The notes below the pieces were generated by a model that was not told where the DNA came from, made no database searches, and was given only the letters and a program-made list of their open reading frames with translations. A stretch of 64,000 nucleotides of DNA from Rebecca billardiae RCC1528 (lineage: Eukaryota; Haptophyta), in contig OZ251237.1 of NCBI GenBank assembly GCA_965240325.2, forward strand, positions 1,116,001 to 1,180,000. The letters run 5' to 3'. Below, in pieces: positions 1 to 11,200 of the stretch. The position numbers were made by a program, and so were the translations under genes. Positions within the stretch are counted from its first letter, which is position 1. Each line of letters starts with the position of its first letter.

Positions 1-1277
1 TCGGTGAACGAGTCTCTCTTCGACCCGGCCACGTTCGCTGCGACACGCCGCGCGCGCGACGAGGCGCGCACGCTGCCGTCAGGCTGCTACACGTCCCCTG
101 CGTGGTTCGCGAAGGAGACCGAGTCCATCTTCGCGCGCGGGTGGATGCTCATCGGCCGAGGCGACGAGATTGCCCAACCGGGTGCGTACCTCGCCCTCGA
201 CCTGCCGGGCGTTGGCCCTGTCTTCGTAACGCGCGCCAAGGACGGCAGCGTGCGCGGCTTTGCAAACGTGTGCCGGCATCGCGGCGCCAGGATGCTCGAG
301 GAAGGCCGTGGCGTGCTCAAAGCGGGAGTGGTCGTCTGCCCGGTACGCCGGTCCTTCCGCGCGAGCTTCCGCGCGAGCCATCGCCCTTCTCCTGCGCGCA
401 CCTCTGACACGGCGCCCCACCCCTCGCCGCGCAGTACCACGCATGGACGTACGACCTGACCGGCGCGCTGCGCGGGGCGCCCAAGATGGGCCGCCCAGCC
501 GCCGGCGCGGGCGGGCCGCACGCGTTCTGCAAGTCGGACTTTGGGCTGCGGCCGCTTCGGGTCGAGACGTGGGGTGGTTTCGTGTTCGTCAACGGTGCTG
601 GCGGTGAGGGGGAGGAGGTCGGCATGCGCCCGCTCGACGAGAGCGTCGGCGACGCGCACAGCTCGCTGCTCCACCGCTGGGCGCTCGACTCACTCGTGAG
701 CGTCGGTCGCGCCGAGTACGACGTGCCATGCAACTGGAAGTTCATCTTCGAGAATACCTCCGAGACGTACCACACGGCGTACGTGCACCGCTCCTCGCTC
801 GGGCCGATGGCGTCGCACCCGGTGGCGGAGGAGCTGGGCCGCCCGCCGCGCGGAGAGTGGAACGCGATCCGCGTGCCCACCGAGCGCAGCGTCGTGCCCC
901 TCCCGGGCGAGGAGGCGCCGTTCCCGGAAGTCGAGTCGGCCACGTACTTTGTCAGCCTGTACTGGTGCGCGACGCAGCTGAACGTGACGCACGACTGCGC
1001 GTGGTGGATGCGCGTGCTGCCCCGCACGGCGGAGAGCACGCGCGTCACGCTCGGCTTCCTCTTCCCGCGCGAGACCGCCGCGGCGCCCGGCTTCGCCGAG
1101 CGGCTGCAGCCGTACCTTCGCCGCTGGGACATCGCCGTGCGCGAGGACAACGACATCTCGCTCAACCAGCAGGCCGGCGTGGGCTCGGCGCTGTACGCGC
1201 CCGGCCCGTATGCGCCGGCGGAGCAGGGCGTGCACGAGCTGCACCGCTGGCTGCTCGACCGGGTGATCGTCGGCTAG
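1..1277 (+). CDS. Rieske-type ring-hydroxylating oxygenase alpha subunit (choline monooxygenase-like), 5' partial
   Basis: Exons 1-342 and 435-1277; intron 343-434 (GTACGC...GCAG). The frame is open to the first base, so the start lies outside the window. Splicing joins VVCP to YHAWTYDL and completes a Rieske 2Fe-2S motif, CRH (19 residues) CPYHAW. The downstream domain carries NWKFIFENTSETYHTAYVH, the mononuclear iron site with its two His, and a late EDN segment (REDNDI) typical of the third ligand region. Members of this family oxidise substrates using O2 and electrons from a reductase; the choline/carnitine monooxygenase branch fits best by overall layout, but the substrate cannot be read from sequence. 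About 394 residues are visible, close to full length for the family. The Rieske spacing is slightly longer than the usual 15-17. Confidence 0.88.
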
Positions 1278-3034
1278 GCGTCGGAATATCATATGACAGC
1301 AATAAATAAGTTCTTCTACACTACTGCTACTACTCTGCGCGCGATACATATCGTCCACTACTGTGAGCAATATCGATCGTCTATACGCAGCAGTAAAAAT
1401 GACGCGCTGCGACGTACGACGCGATGACTACAGAATAGATAGGCAATAATAGCAGATGCCGTGTGACGACGACGCCGATTCGCATATATATATATATCGT
1501 AGTAGCGCAGTAAGCTATAGTCTGCTGCTACTTCAATGGCTCGACATACTAGCTATATATATATATATATACCGATAGCAGCAGATCGAGTTATGATAAC
1601 TATCATCAGTTCAGAAGAGAAATAAGAGTACGCCTGCTGTACGTCCGCCGTATATCGAGCTACAGCCGGCGGCGGCGTATATTGATGCCAGCTGAGCAGA
1701 TGATAATTGAGATCATCAGCACTGGCATCGTCATTATCGTGCCATCAGCATAGAAACCGGGCGTACCGAAAATGATCATCGCATTCCTGCGGCCGAATGA
1801 ACGCCCGAAATGTCCCACAGGGCCCCAAGTGGGGTTGCTATGGATGGCCAATAAGTGCCTAGGGTGTGAAAATCAGTTTGTTGAGTTCAGACTCTATTTG
1901 TCATAATCGCTATTTACCCAGTCCGGTGACCTATTTCCAATAGCTGCGGTGCATCCGGATCGCTCCCGGACCATGTTCTGATCAGAGTCTGAAATGGGTA
2001 TATATATAGTAAAAATAGAGTCTGAACTATAGAGGATGTCGAATAATAATTAAGTGCTTGTTGCACCCCAATATCGCTCTTATAACTCTGAATGAAGTCA
2101 TCATCTACGACTGATCTAGGCATCCATTGAGGTCCTCCTGTGCAGTTTTCACGCGAGTGACTAGTCATGAAGGAGCTCACACTGCCCCGTCTCTGGCAGG
2201 GGTCAACCGTGATGAGCCATCTCGGCGCCGCCGTACTCCGTATTCGGATGACCCAGCAAGTAGTGAGCAAGGTACCCATGTATAGGCACTCACTTATTGA
2301 ATACATATGCTGGCAAAATTAACGGCATTTGATATATATATATATATAGTGGGTAACATGGCGCGTATATGCGGGTACGTTCCCATAATTAAATGGGTAA
2401 TGTGCTCGATCTCGGAGTAGTTTTTCATGGATCGATGTCTACGCGCACAGCATTGTGCCCGATCACTTTTTCGGTATTCTCACCATCAAATCCTTTGGAT
2501 AGAGGGCAGCGCTTGTCAATAAGTAAGTCCGACCGCGTATCGTCATATCTAGCTGCCATGACAAGTTGGTAACATTCGGCTGAATCTCTATGTGACACAG
2601 CGGGCGCCGCTGCGTGCGCGCGCGACCGCGCGACGACGCGCGGAGTCGTCGCGGTTTTTAGTGCTTCTGGCGGCTGGGCTGCTGGGCTTTTGGGACATAT
2701 TTGAGGGTGACTCCGTAAGCGTCAACGCTCATCAGCGGCTCATCTGAGACGCCTACGTACTGCTACATGGGCATGGTTGTCAAATATCACCAATCGGTGG
2801 GCTGCTGGCTTGGACCCCCTAGGCCCTACTACAACCGAAGCCAGAGCCTCGTCGTCGTCGTCGTCTACTCACTAGTCACTAGTCACTACAGTATCATAGT
2901 AGTATTTGAATCATACTGTCAGTCGTAGTGATGTAGTCACTGTCAGTTGTCACCGCCGTCGTCATCGTGATGGCGGTTCGATACCTGACTGACATATATC
3001 GTCTGCTGCGCAATATATCAGCTCATATCACGAT
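1278..3034. other. AT-richer intergenic spacer with microsatellites
   Basis: No convincing gene. It contains short (TA)n runs near 1488-1498, 1552-1571 and 2331-2347, and a weak inverted repeat (see 1885-2027). Base composition shifts sharply from the GC-rich genes on either side. Short open frames here (60-130 codons) lack family signatures and codon bias. Confidence 0.7.
1885..2027. repeat. 15-bp inverted repeat pair
   Basis: The arm GTTCAGACTCTATTT at 1885-1899 is the exact reverse complement of 2013-2027. A 10-base partial third copy (AGAGTCTGAA) lies at 1984-1993. It could be the remnant of a small non-autonomous element or a hairpin; no flanking duplication was identified. Confidence 0.5.
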
Positions 3035-6000
3035 TCACGAATCGTTGCTGGCCAGCTGTCGTGCGGGCACGCGTGGTGGCTGGCTCGGCGCGGGCGCGGC
3101 GTTGCAGCCGGCCTCCTGCCGCGAGTCACGCGTGCGCAGCCGCACGGGCATCGTGCTCTGCAGCTCGTCGATGGACTCCCACCGTTGGATTGACGGCTGC
3201 CGCCTCACCTGCACCTCGGGCGGCAGCACGCAGCGCTGATGGCCCACGTACCCGGAGGTGGCGGTGCTCACGCGCGCGGCCGCTGCGGCGACCACGCCCG
3301 GCAGCGGCGGGAGGCGGAAGCCGGCGGACGGCCGCTGCGCGCGAGGGAGCTGCGAGAGCTGCGGCGCCGACGGCAGCGGCAGCTGCGGCCGCGGCGCCGT
3401 CATCTCGGGCGGCAGCGGCGCGACCGGCTCAGGCGACGTGCCCGCCGCCGAGGGCATCATGTCACAGCTGGTGTTGCCGCCCGTCATATCCAGCCAGCTC
3501 ATGCGCGGCCGGCGCACCGACGGGCCGCCGCGGTGGACCGCTCCGGCCGAGCCCGGCGGCACCGCGAGCGCAGGCGAGCCGCTGGCCTCCTCGGCCCTCG
3601 CGGCGTCCGAGCCCGGCAGCGGCAGCCTGCGCGGCGAGGCGTTCGTCGGCGTCCAGTTGGTCGAGCCGATGCACGCGCCGAACACGCCGCTGCCGAACAC
3701 GCCGCTGCCGCGCAGGCTGGCGCTCCCGCGGCTACTGCTGGGCCCGCCGCGCCCTCGCTCGTAAGCGTCGCGCTCGGCCGTCTGCCGCTCGGCGGTGGCG
3801 CGGTTGAACGTGCTGCCGCGCCGCGTGGGGAAGCGAGGGACAAAGCCGGGCGTCATGCCATCCGAGTTGCGTCGGGAGCCCAGCCGCGAGTTTGAGTTGC
3901 GGGCCTCCGAGCCCCCCGAGCGCTCGTCGTCGCTCGGCACGAGCTGGCCGCCGCTCCCCATCAGCCTGGCCAGTGTGAGCAGGCTGCCGCCCGGAGGCGT
4001 GCCGCCCTGCCCGCGGCTCCCGCCGCTCGCGCTGTTTGTGCTGCCGCGGAGCTCGCGCCTGCGCGCGCGCGCGCTCGGCGTAGGCGTGCTGCTGCCGCGC
4101 GAGCGCCGCCCCTCGCCGTCGTCAGACGAGACCGACGCCGCCGACGATCGGCCGACCACCGTGCCGCCCATGCCGGTGATGCGCGCGACGCGCGCGCCGA
4201 TCTGCTGCGGCGCGTTGGCGAGCATCGTCGAGAAGCGCGGGCGTCGGCTCGGCGTCGGCGCGGCAGACGAGCGCGCAGAGCGCCCGCCGCCCTCGTTCGC
4301 CACCGTGTGCGAGAAGGACCAGCGCTGCGCGCGCGTGATCGAGTCCGCCTTGCCCGAGAAGTCGTCCGAGGGGCGCGCGCGCAGCAGCATGAGCGTGTGC
4401 AGGGTGGCCATACCCGGCACCAGCGACAGCAGCAGCGCGGGCACTGTGACCAGCAGCACGATCGCGCCGTCGCCGAGCAGGCGATACGCCAGCAGCAGCT
4501 CGAGCAAAGCGCCGCGCACGCCGCCCGCGAGCCGCGCGCCGAGTGTGGGCACCTTCTGCTCGCGCCGCTCGCGCCGCCTGCGCTCCTTCTCCGCGAGCTC
4601 GAGGGCGACCGCGCGCGCGCTCCGCAGCAGCTGCACCGGGCGCGGCGTGAGCCCGCGCCACGAGTTGAGCACCGAAGGGGCGGTGCTGCCGCTGCGCGCG
4701 CTGCTCGCCTCCGACGGCTCAGACTGGTACGCCGGGCAGCGCGACAGCTGCAGCGTCGGGCAGCTCGGCCGCCGCGCGCCGAGGGGCGGCAGGGCGGTGG
4801 CGCACACCGCGGCCGGGGCGCTCGGGCCATCCGCCGGCGCGGCCGCGGCGGCCGGCGCGGGCGCGGCGGGCGCGGGCGCGGGCGCGGCCGGCGCGATGGG
4901 CGGGGCAACTCGCTTGCTCACGCGGGCGGGCGTGGCCCCGGGAGGCAGCGCGAGCAGCAGGCTCCCTGCGTTGGGCGGCGAGGGCGAGCGCCCGGCGGCA
5001 CCACCGGGCGGCGAGGTCGTGCGGGCAGTCGCCGCGGGGGGCGAAGCAGCGCGGCCGTTGGCGGCCGGACCGCCGGCACCGCCACCGCCGCCGTCGCCGT
5101 CGGCGCCGCCGGGCGGGACGCAGGCGCCGCCGATGGCGAGCCTGATGAAGCGCGGCGGCGTGGGCGCGCGGGACGGCGTGCGCGCGCCCGGCGGCGTGCC
5201 CAGCGCGGGCGTCGGCGGGTGCGCGACGGCCGTCGGGCCGGTGGCCGCGGCCGCGCTCGCCGCCGCGAGCAGCGACGGAGGGGGCGCGGGAGAAGCACCG
5301 AGAGGCGGCGTGCTGATTGAGGGCGGGGTGGAGGGCGCCGACGAGACGACGGACTCCGCCGCGTCCGCCGGCGCGGGCGCGCCCGCCGTCGACACCGCGC
5401 CCAGCCCGAGGGCCTCCGCGGCCCTCGCCAGCCGCGCCGTCCTCCCCGGCCTGGCCTTGACCGTGTGCGCGGCCGCGCGGCCGAGGCCGGGTAGCAGCGA
5501 GCTGAGCGCCGAGCTGCACGCGTGCACGCCCAGATACTTGGCGGTGCCGACGACGGCGAGCTGCGCGAGCGAGAGCGGCTCGGGGCGGGGCGGCGGGCAC
5601 GCGCCCGACCGCTGCCGCGCCTCGAGCGCCTGCACCACCGAGCCGTACAGCGCGTGCGCCCACAGCTCCGCCGCGTGCGCGCCGCCGATCGCGAGCGCGA
5701 CGACGACGAGCCCGAGCGCGCGCGCCGCCGGCTTGGCCGCGGCGGGCGCGCACGCGGCGGCGCCGAGCGCGAGCACGGCGACGGGCGCGCCGAGCAGCAG
5801 CTGCAGCGCGGGCGTGACGACGCCGACGAACTCGAGCGCCACCCACGCGCCGGCGCGCGGCGCGGCGGGCGGCGCGAGCAGCGAGAGGGCGAGGCCGCCG
5901 AAAGCGCACGCGCCGAGCGCGCGCCGGCAAGACGCAACGAGCCGGAGCGCCGAGCGCGCGCCGAGCGCGCTCAGCTCGGCGCGGTGCCAGTGGCGCCAGC

Positions 6001-8237
6001 CGTCGCCCCCGTCGGCGAGGAGCCAGCGCGCGGCGCCCAAGAGGTCATCGCGCACGATCGAGCGCGGCGCGAGGTGCCTCGGGTTGAACACCGACGGCGT
6101 GAGCAGGAAGCTGCCGATCGCCAGCCCGGTCGAGCCCCAGAACACCGGACCGGGTCCGGCGCTCGGCCGCATGAGCAGGCAGAGCGTGAGCATGGCGAGC
6201 ATGTCGGCGGCGGGGCGCATCGTGAGCTGCGCGAACGCGCGGTACAGCGTGGGCAGCGGCTGCCGCGCCACCGCCATCGAGCGCCCCGTCGGGATGTACG
6301 CCGCGCCGCCCGTCGAGATCTCGCCGCGGAATGACTGGCCGGTCACCTGGTTCTGGAAGCCGTAGAAGAGGAGCGAGCACGAGAGCAGCTGCCCGAGCAG
6401 CTGGCCGAGCGCGCGCACGGGGCCGTGCGCGAGCGAGAGCTGCAGCAGCAGCGGCAGCGTCTGCACCGCGAGGAACATCAGCGCGAGCGTGCCGAACTGG
6501 CTGTCGAGCACCGCCGCGACGATCGGCGCGTACTCGCCCCGCCCGGCCGCGCCGGCCGCGCCGGCCGACTCGACGGCGGGCGGCACGTCGCTCGCGCAGA
6601 AGAAGACGAAGAGGAAGATGTACGCCCACAGCATGTACTCGAGCGCGAGCGGCGTGACGTAGTGGCCGACGTGGCCGTAGAAGAAGCCGAGCAGGCGCAG
6701 GAACGGCAGCCGCGTGCCCAGCCGGTAGCTCTGCCGTGTGAGCGTCACCTGCGCCGCGCCGCGCGCGAGCTTGGCGATGAACATGAGATGCGAGACGAAC
6801 GTCATCTCGCGCCCCTTGCCCACCTGCATGTACTCGCGGTGCACGACGGCGCCGCCGCGGAGCATCAGGTCCATCCCGGCGAACACGTCCTCGCTCAGGT
6901 TGAGCCCCTTGGTCGCCTTGGAGACGCCGCCCTGCGCCATCATCGTCATCTTCTCCATGATGTCGGGGTGGCCGTAGTACTGGCGCGAGAGGAGCGGCTT
7001 GTCCATCGTGCGCTGCGTGATCGTGCCGAAGACGAGCTCGGCGGAGCCGGCGAAGTGCGCCACCGCGCCGCCCACGCTCGAGTAGATGTGCTCGCGGAAG
7101 CCGACGATCGCGACGCGCCACGGCGCCGTGCCGCCGCCGCCCGCCGCGACGCCGCCGCCCGCCGGCTGCGCGGCAGAGAACTCTGCGAGCGCGTTGCAGA
7201 TCTTGAGCGCCTCCTCGAGGTAGCCCTCCTGGTTCGAGTCGATCGTCTGGATGAACCGGCCGCGCGCGAAGATCAGCGCGTGGTTCTGGTTGTCCCCCTT
7301 CCCGTCCCCGAGGATCGGGTGGCCGGGCAGCTCGACGCGGTGCCGGGGCTCGCGCCGGCCGTCGGCGCGCAGAGGGCAAGTGCCGTCGACCACACACGAG
7401 AAGAAGCGCCTGCCGTGCGCGGCGCTCTCGTCGGCGACGGTCTCGATGTACGCGATCTTGAGCATCCGCGGGAACTCGTCGAGCAGGATCTCCGACGCCT
7501 CGCGCTCCTCCGGCGTGAAGTCGGCGTACCGCTGCATCGAGACGACGCACGAGAACTTGGCCGCGACCAGCTCCTCAATCTCGGCGGGCGCGAGATCGGG
7601 CCGCTGCACGCAGAGCAGCAGCTCGAGGGCCTTGGCGTAGGCCATCATGCCGCGCACGGTGCGGTACAGCGTCTGCGAGCGCATCGCCGCCCACTTGCGC
7701 AGCGGGATCAGCAGCGCGCTCAGCCCGCGCCCGTCGTCCTCCTCCTCGTCGTCCGAGCCTCCGAGCAGCGGCGGCTCGGGCAGCGACCAGAGATCGGAGT
7801 CGGCGGACGAGCCGGAGCGGTCCGAGTCCCACCGCGCGCGCTCGCCCTCCTCCTCCGAGGCGGAGCCGGCGGAGTCGAGGTCGGTGTCGTCCACCGCCGT
7901 CGCGCCCGGGATGCCCGAGCCCCGACGCCCCTCGCCCCCCGGCGCGCCGCTCGGCGCGCCGCTGCCGCGCCGCCGGCCGATCCGTATCGAGCCGTGTTGG
8001 CTCGCCATTGTGCGCACGGAGCGCAGGCGGCGGCGAGCGAGCTCGGCGAACGAGGCGACGCGCTTGGCGGTGGCGCGGTCGCCGCCGCGCGCGAGGCGCT
8101 CGGTCACGATCGACCACATCAGCCGCCACTGGTGCTCGCCCACGCGGCCGCGCATGTGGTTCAGCTCGAGCGGGAAGTACGACATCAGCATCGCGATCAG
8201 CGGCCCCGTGTGCTTGCCGCCGCGTCCGCCGCCCGGC

Positions 8238-8275
<38 letters not shown>

Positions 8276-11200
8276 CGGTGGCTCGAGCAGCTCTTTCTCC
8301 GAGGTGATGATGGTCTCGCCGTAGTGCGGGATGAGGACGGAGAACGAGGGGAGCGCCTCGACGGGCGCCGGCCGCGGCATGTGCATGCGCAGCGACTGGC
8401 GCAGAAACCGGATCCTCCGGCGCGCCTCCTTTGAGCGCGGCAGCACGGCCGACTCGCGCGCGGCCGCGTCTGCAAAGATGCGTGGGCGCACCAGGTTGGC
8501 CTGCGCGTGCTGCACGCCGGCGTACGAGAGCGCGCGGCGCTCGGAGACGGAGATGATGTCGTTCTCGTGCATGTCCGTGCAGATCGCGTTCCACACGAGC
8601 GCCCACTGCCGCTCCACGCCGTGCGGCAGCGGCACCGCCGGGCCCGAGCGGCCGAACGGCCACGCGCGCGGCGCCGACGCCGCGCCGCCGGTCAGCCGCT
8701 CGCTGCTGCCGCCCGCCGCCGCGGCGGGGTCGGCCCCGAAGCGCGCGTCGCGGAGCTCGGCGGAGTCGCTCGCAAAGATCTGCTCGACGAACGCGGCGGG
8801 GATGTCGCACAGCCGCTTCACCGACGGCGCGTCCTCCTGCGCCTCGTCCTCGTCCTCGCCCGCGCCCGCGCCGCCGCGGCCGCCGCCGACCGCGCCGACC
8901 GCGGCGCTCGCCGTGCGCGCCGCCGCCTTGTGCAACGGCGCGTACGCGGCGTCGTCGGCCTTCGCCTTGAGCCGCGCGAGGCCGTCGACGGTCTGGCTGT
9001 GCCCGCCCGCCTGCGTCTTCCCCGCGAGCAGCAGCAGCCCGCGCCCCGTCCCGTAGATCGCCACGCCGAGCACGTACCAGTAGTACGTGGAGGTGAAGTG
9101 CGCGCCGAGCGTGCAGCCCCAGACGAGGGCGCCGTGGCAGAGGCGCAGCGCGAGCGCTGGCGACGAGCGGAGGTGCCACGCCGTCTCGGGCGTCTCGAGG
9201 AGCGGCCAGAGCGGGTGGATCGCGTCGAGCCGCGCCGACGCCACCGCGCCCGCGTGGATGCTCACCAGCGTCTCCGCGCCCAGCTTCACGCCGAGCACGA
9301 CCGCCCAGAAGGCCAGCATCTGGCGCGCGGTGCTCCGGCCCGCGCGCCGCACGTGCGTGTCAAAATGCGGCATCTTGCGCACCAGGTGGCGCACGCCGAC
9401 GACGGCGCGCGCGCCGACGAGCGCGGAGAGCGCGAGGTACAGCCAGCGCAGGCTCGCGTCCTGCGGCCGCACCACCGCCAGCGCGAACAGCCCGAGCTGC
9501 AGCAGCAGCGGCGCCGACTTCTCCGGCTCGGCGAACGTTCCGAGAAACGTCGCGTGCGGCTTGACGCCGATCTTGGCGAGGTCGCCGCCGAGCTGGACGA
9601 GGGCGGGGAGGAGGAGCGAGGCCTGCAGCGCGAGCTCGGTGTTGGGCCCGCGCGCGCCCACCGTCGCCACGCCCCACTCGCCCGGCAGCGCGTGCAGCGC
9701 GAACAGCGCCGCCGCGAACGTCGCGGCGTGCAGCGCGGCGATGCGTGCGTATGACGTGAAGACGCCGTACCAGGCGAGCCGCTCATAGTGGCGCTTGCAC
9801 CCGGCCATCGAGGCGTGCCAGTCGACGCTGGCGAGCGCGGTCCAGCGCTCGCGCATCGGCAGGTCGAGGATGTGCACGCCGTCCTTCGTCACCACGCGCC
9901 CGATCCGGCCGGGCGTCCAGAACACCTCGTTCCAGTCGTCGTAGTTCTCGCGCGTGCCCGCCTTGCCCGCCGCCTTGGAGCCAGGCTGCTCCTCGGGCCG
10001 GCCGCGCGCGTCGAGGCCCCTGAACGAGCGCGAGAAGATGAACTCGTACAGCGGCCGGACGTAGAGGCGCAGGTACGCGCCCGGCTCGGCGAGCGGCAGC
10101 TTGCCAGGGCCGCCGCCGCTCGACCCGTCGGCGGCGGCGGCGGCTCCGCCGCCGTCGAGGCGCGCCTGCGGCGTGTTTGCGCTCCCGCCGCCGCAGCTGC
10201 CGCCCGTGTGCGAGCGCGGCCCGACGCCGCCGCTCCCGCCGCCGCAGCTGCCGCCCGTGTGCGAGCGCGGCCCGACGCCGCTGTCGTCGTCGACGCCCAC
10301 CCAGTTGAAGCGGTCGCGGTGCTCGGAGGCGGGCGCGGGCTTGTCCGCGGCGTGGTTGCGCGCGCACTCGAAGAAGAAGCACAGCGCCTCCGGGCAGAAG
10401 CGCACGTTGCCCGCCTCGCCCCACAGGCAGAGGTAGAGCGCCATCTCGTGCACGCGCTGCGCGTGCGACGGCTTGCCGTGCATCATGGTGTCCGAGCGGC
10501 CGCGCAGCCGCTCGAAGGAGAGCAGCCCGGAGGCGACCTCGAGCCAGCGCGAGAACGAGGCGAACATGATGCCGTGCAGCTCCGCCGCCGCGGTGATCTC
10601 GTCGCCGCACGCCGCCGTCTGCGCCGCCCAGAGCTGCACGAGGTGAGCGTACTGGGCCTTGACGGACGCGGCCTGGAATCCAAATACGCGCGCGTAGTGC
10701 GCGAACAGCCGCTGGAGCTGCCGCACCGACGCGTCGGAGAGGCGCGTGCGCGGACGGCAGAGGAGGCAGCCGGGGTAGTTGGCCGGCGTGCGCGGCGGCG
10801 CGCCGTCCGCGCGCTCGGTGCCGCCGCGCTGCGCGCCACCGGCCGCGGCGCCGCCGCCGCGCTCGCCGCCCGCGCCTCCGCCCTCGCCGCCCTCGCCGCC
10901 GAGGCATCTTCCGTCGTGCAGCGTGAGCGAGATCGCGGGCGCGACCATCGCGACGGACGATCGTCGGGCCGTCGGCAAGATGGAGAAGCGCCTCCGGCTG
11001 AAACTCGAGCGCCGACGCCCGACGCTCTGCCGTCGAGGCTTCGGCGGCGGCGCGGGCGCGAGCGCTCGGCGCACGGCGCTCCGCGCTCTCCTCCACAGGG
11101 CCGGCACGCAGCAGCCGAGCGCGCACACCGCCACGCCCAAGCCGAGCGCCAGCGCCGACCACGGCGGCGGGCCGATCGCGCGGCAGTGCAGCGCGCCGTC

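Noticed and set aside
2951-2995. tRNA-like GGTTCGATACC motif
   Set aside because: The presumed T-arm stem does not pair beyond two bases and no acceptor or anticodon arm can be drawn.
3795-6365. 856-codon open frame on the plus strand
   Set aside because: Antisense to the glucan synthase C-terminal part. Low-complexity Ala/Gly/Arg translation, explained by GC-rich codon bias in the real gene.
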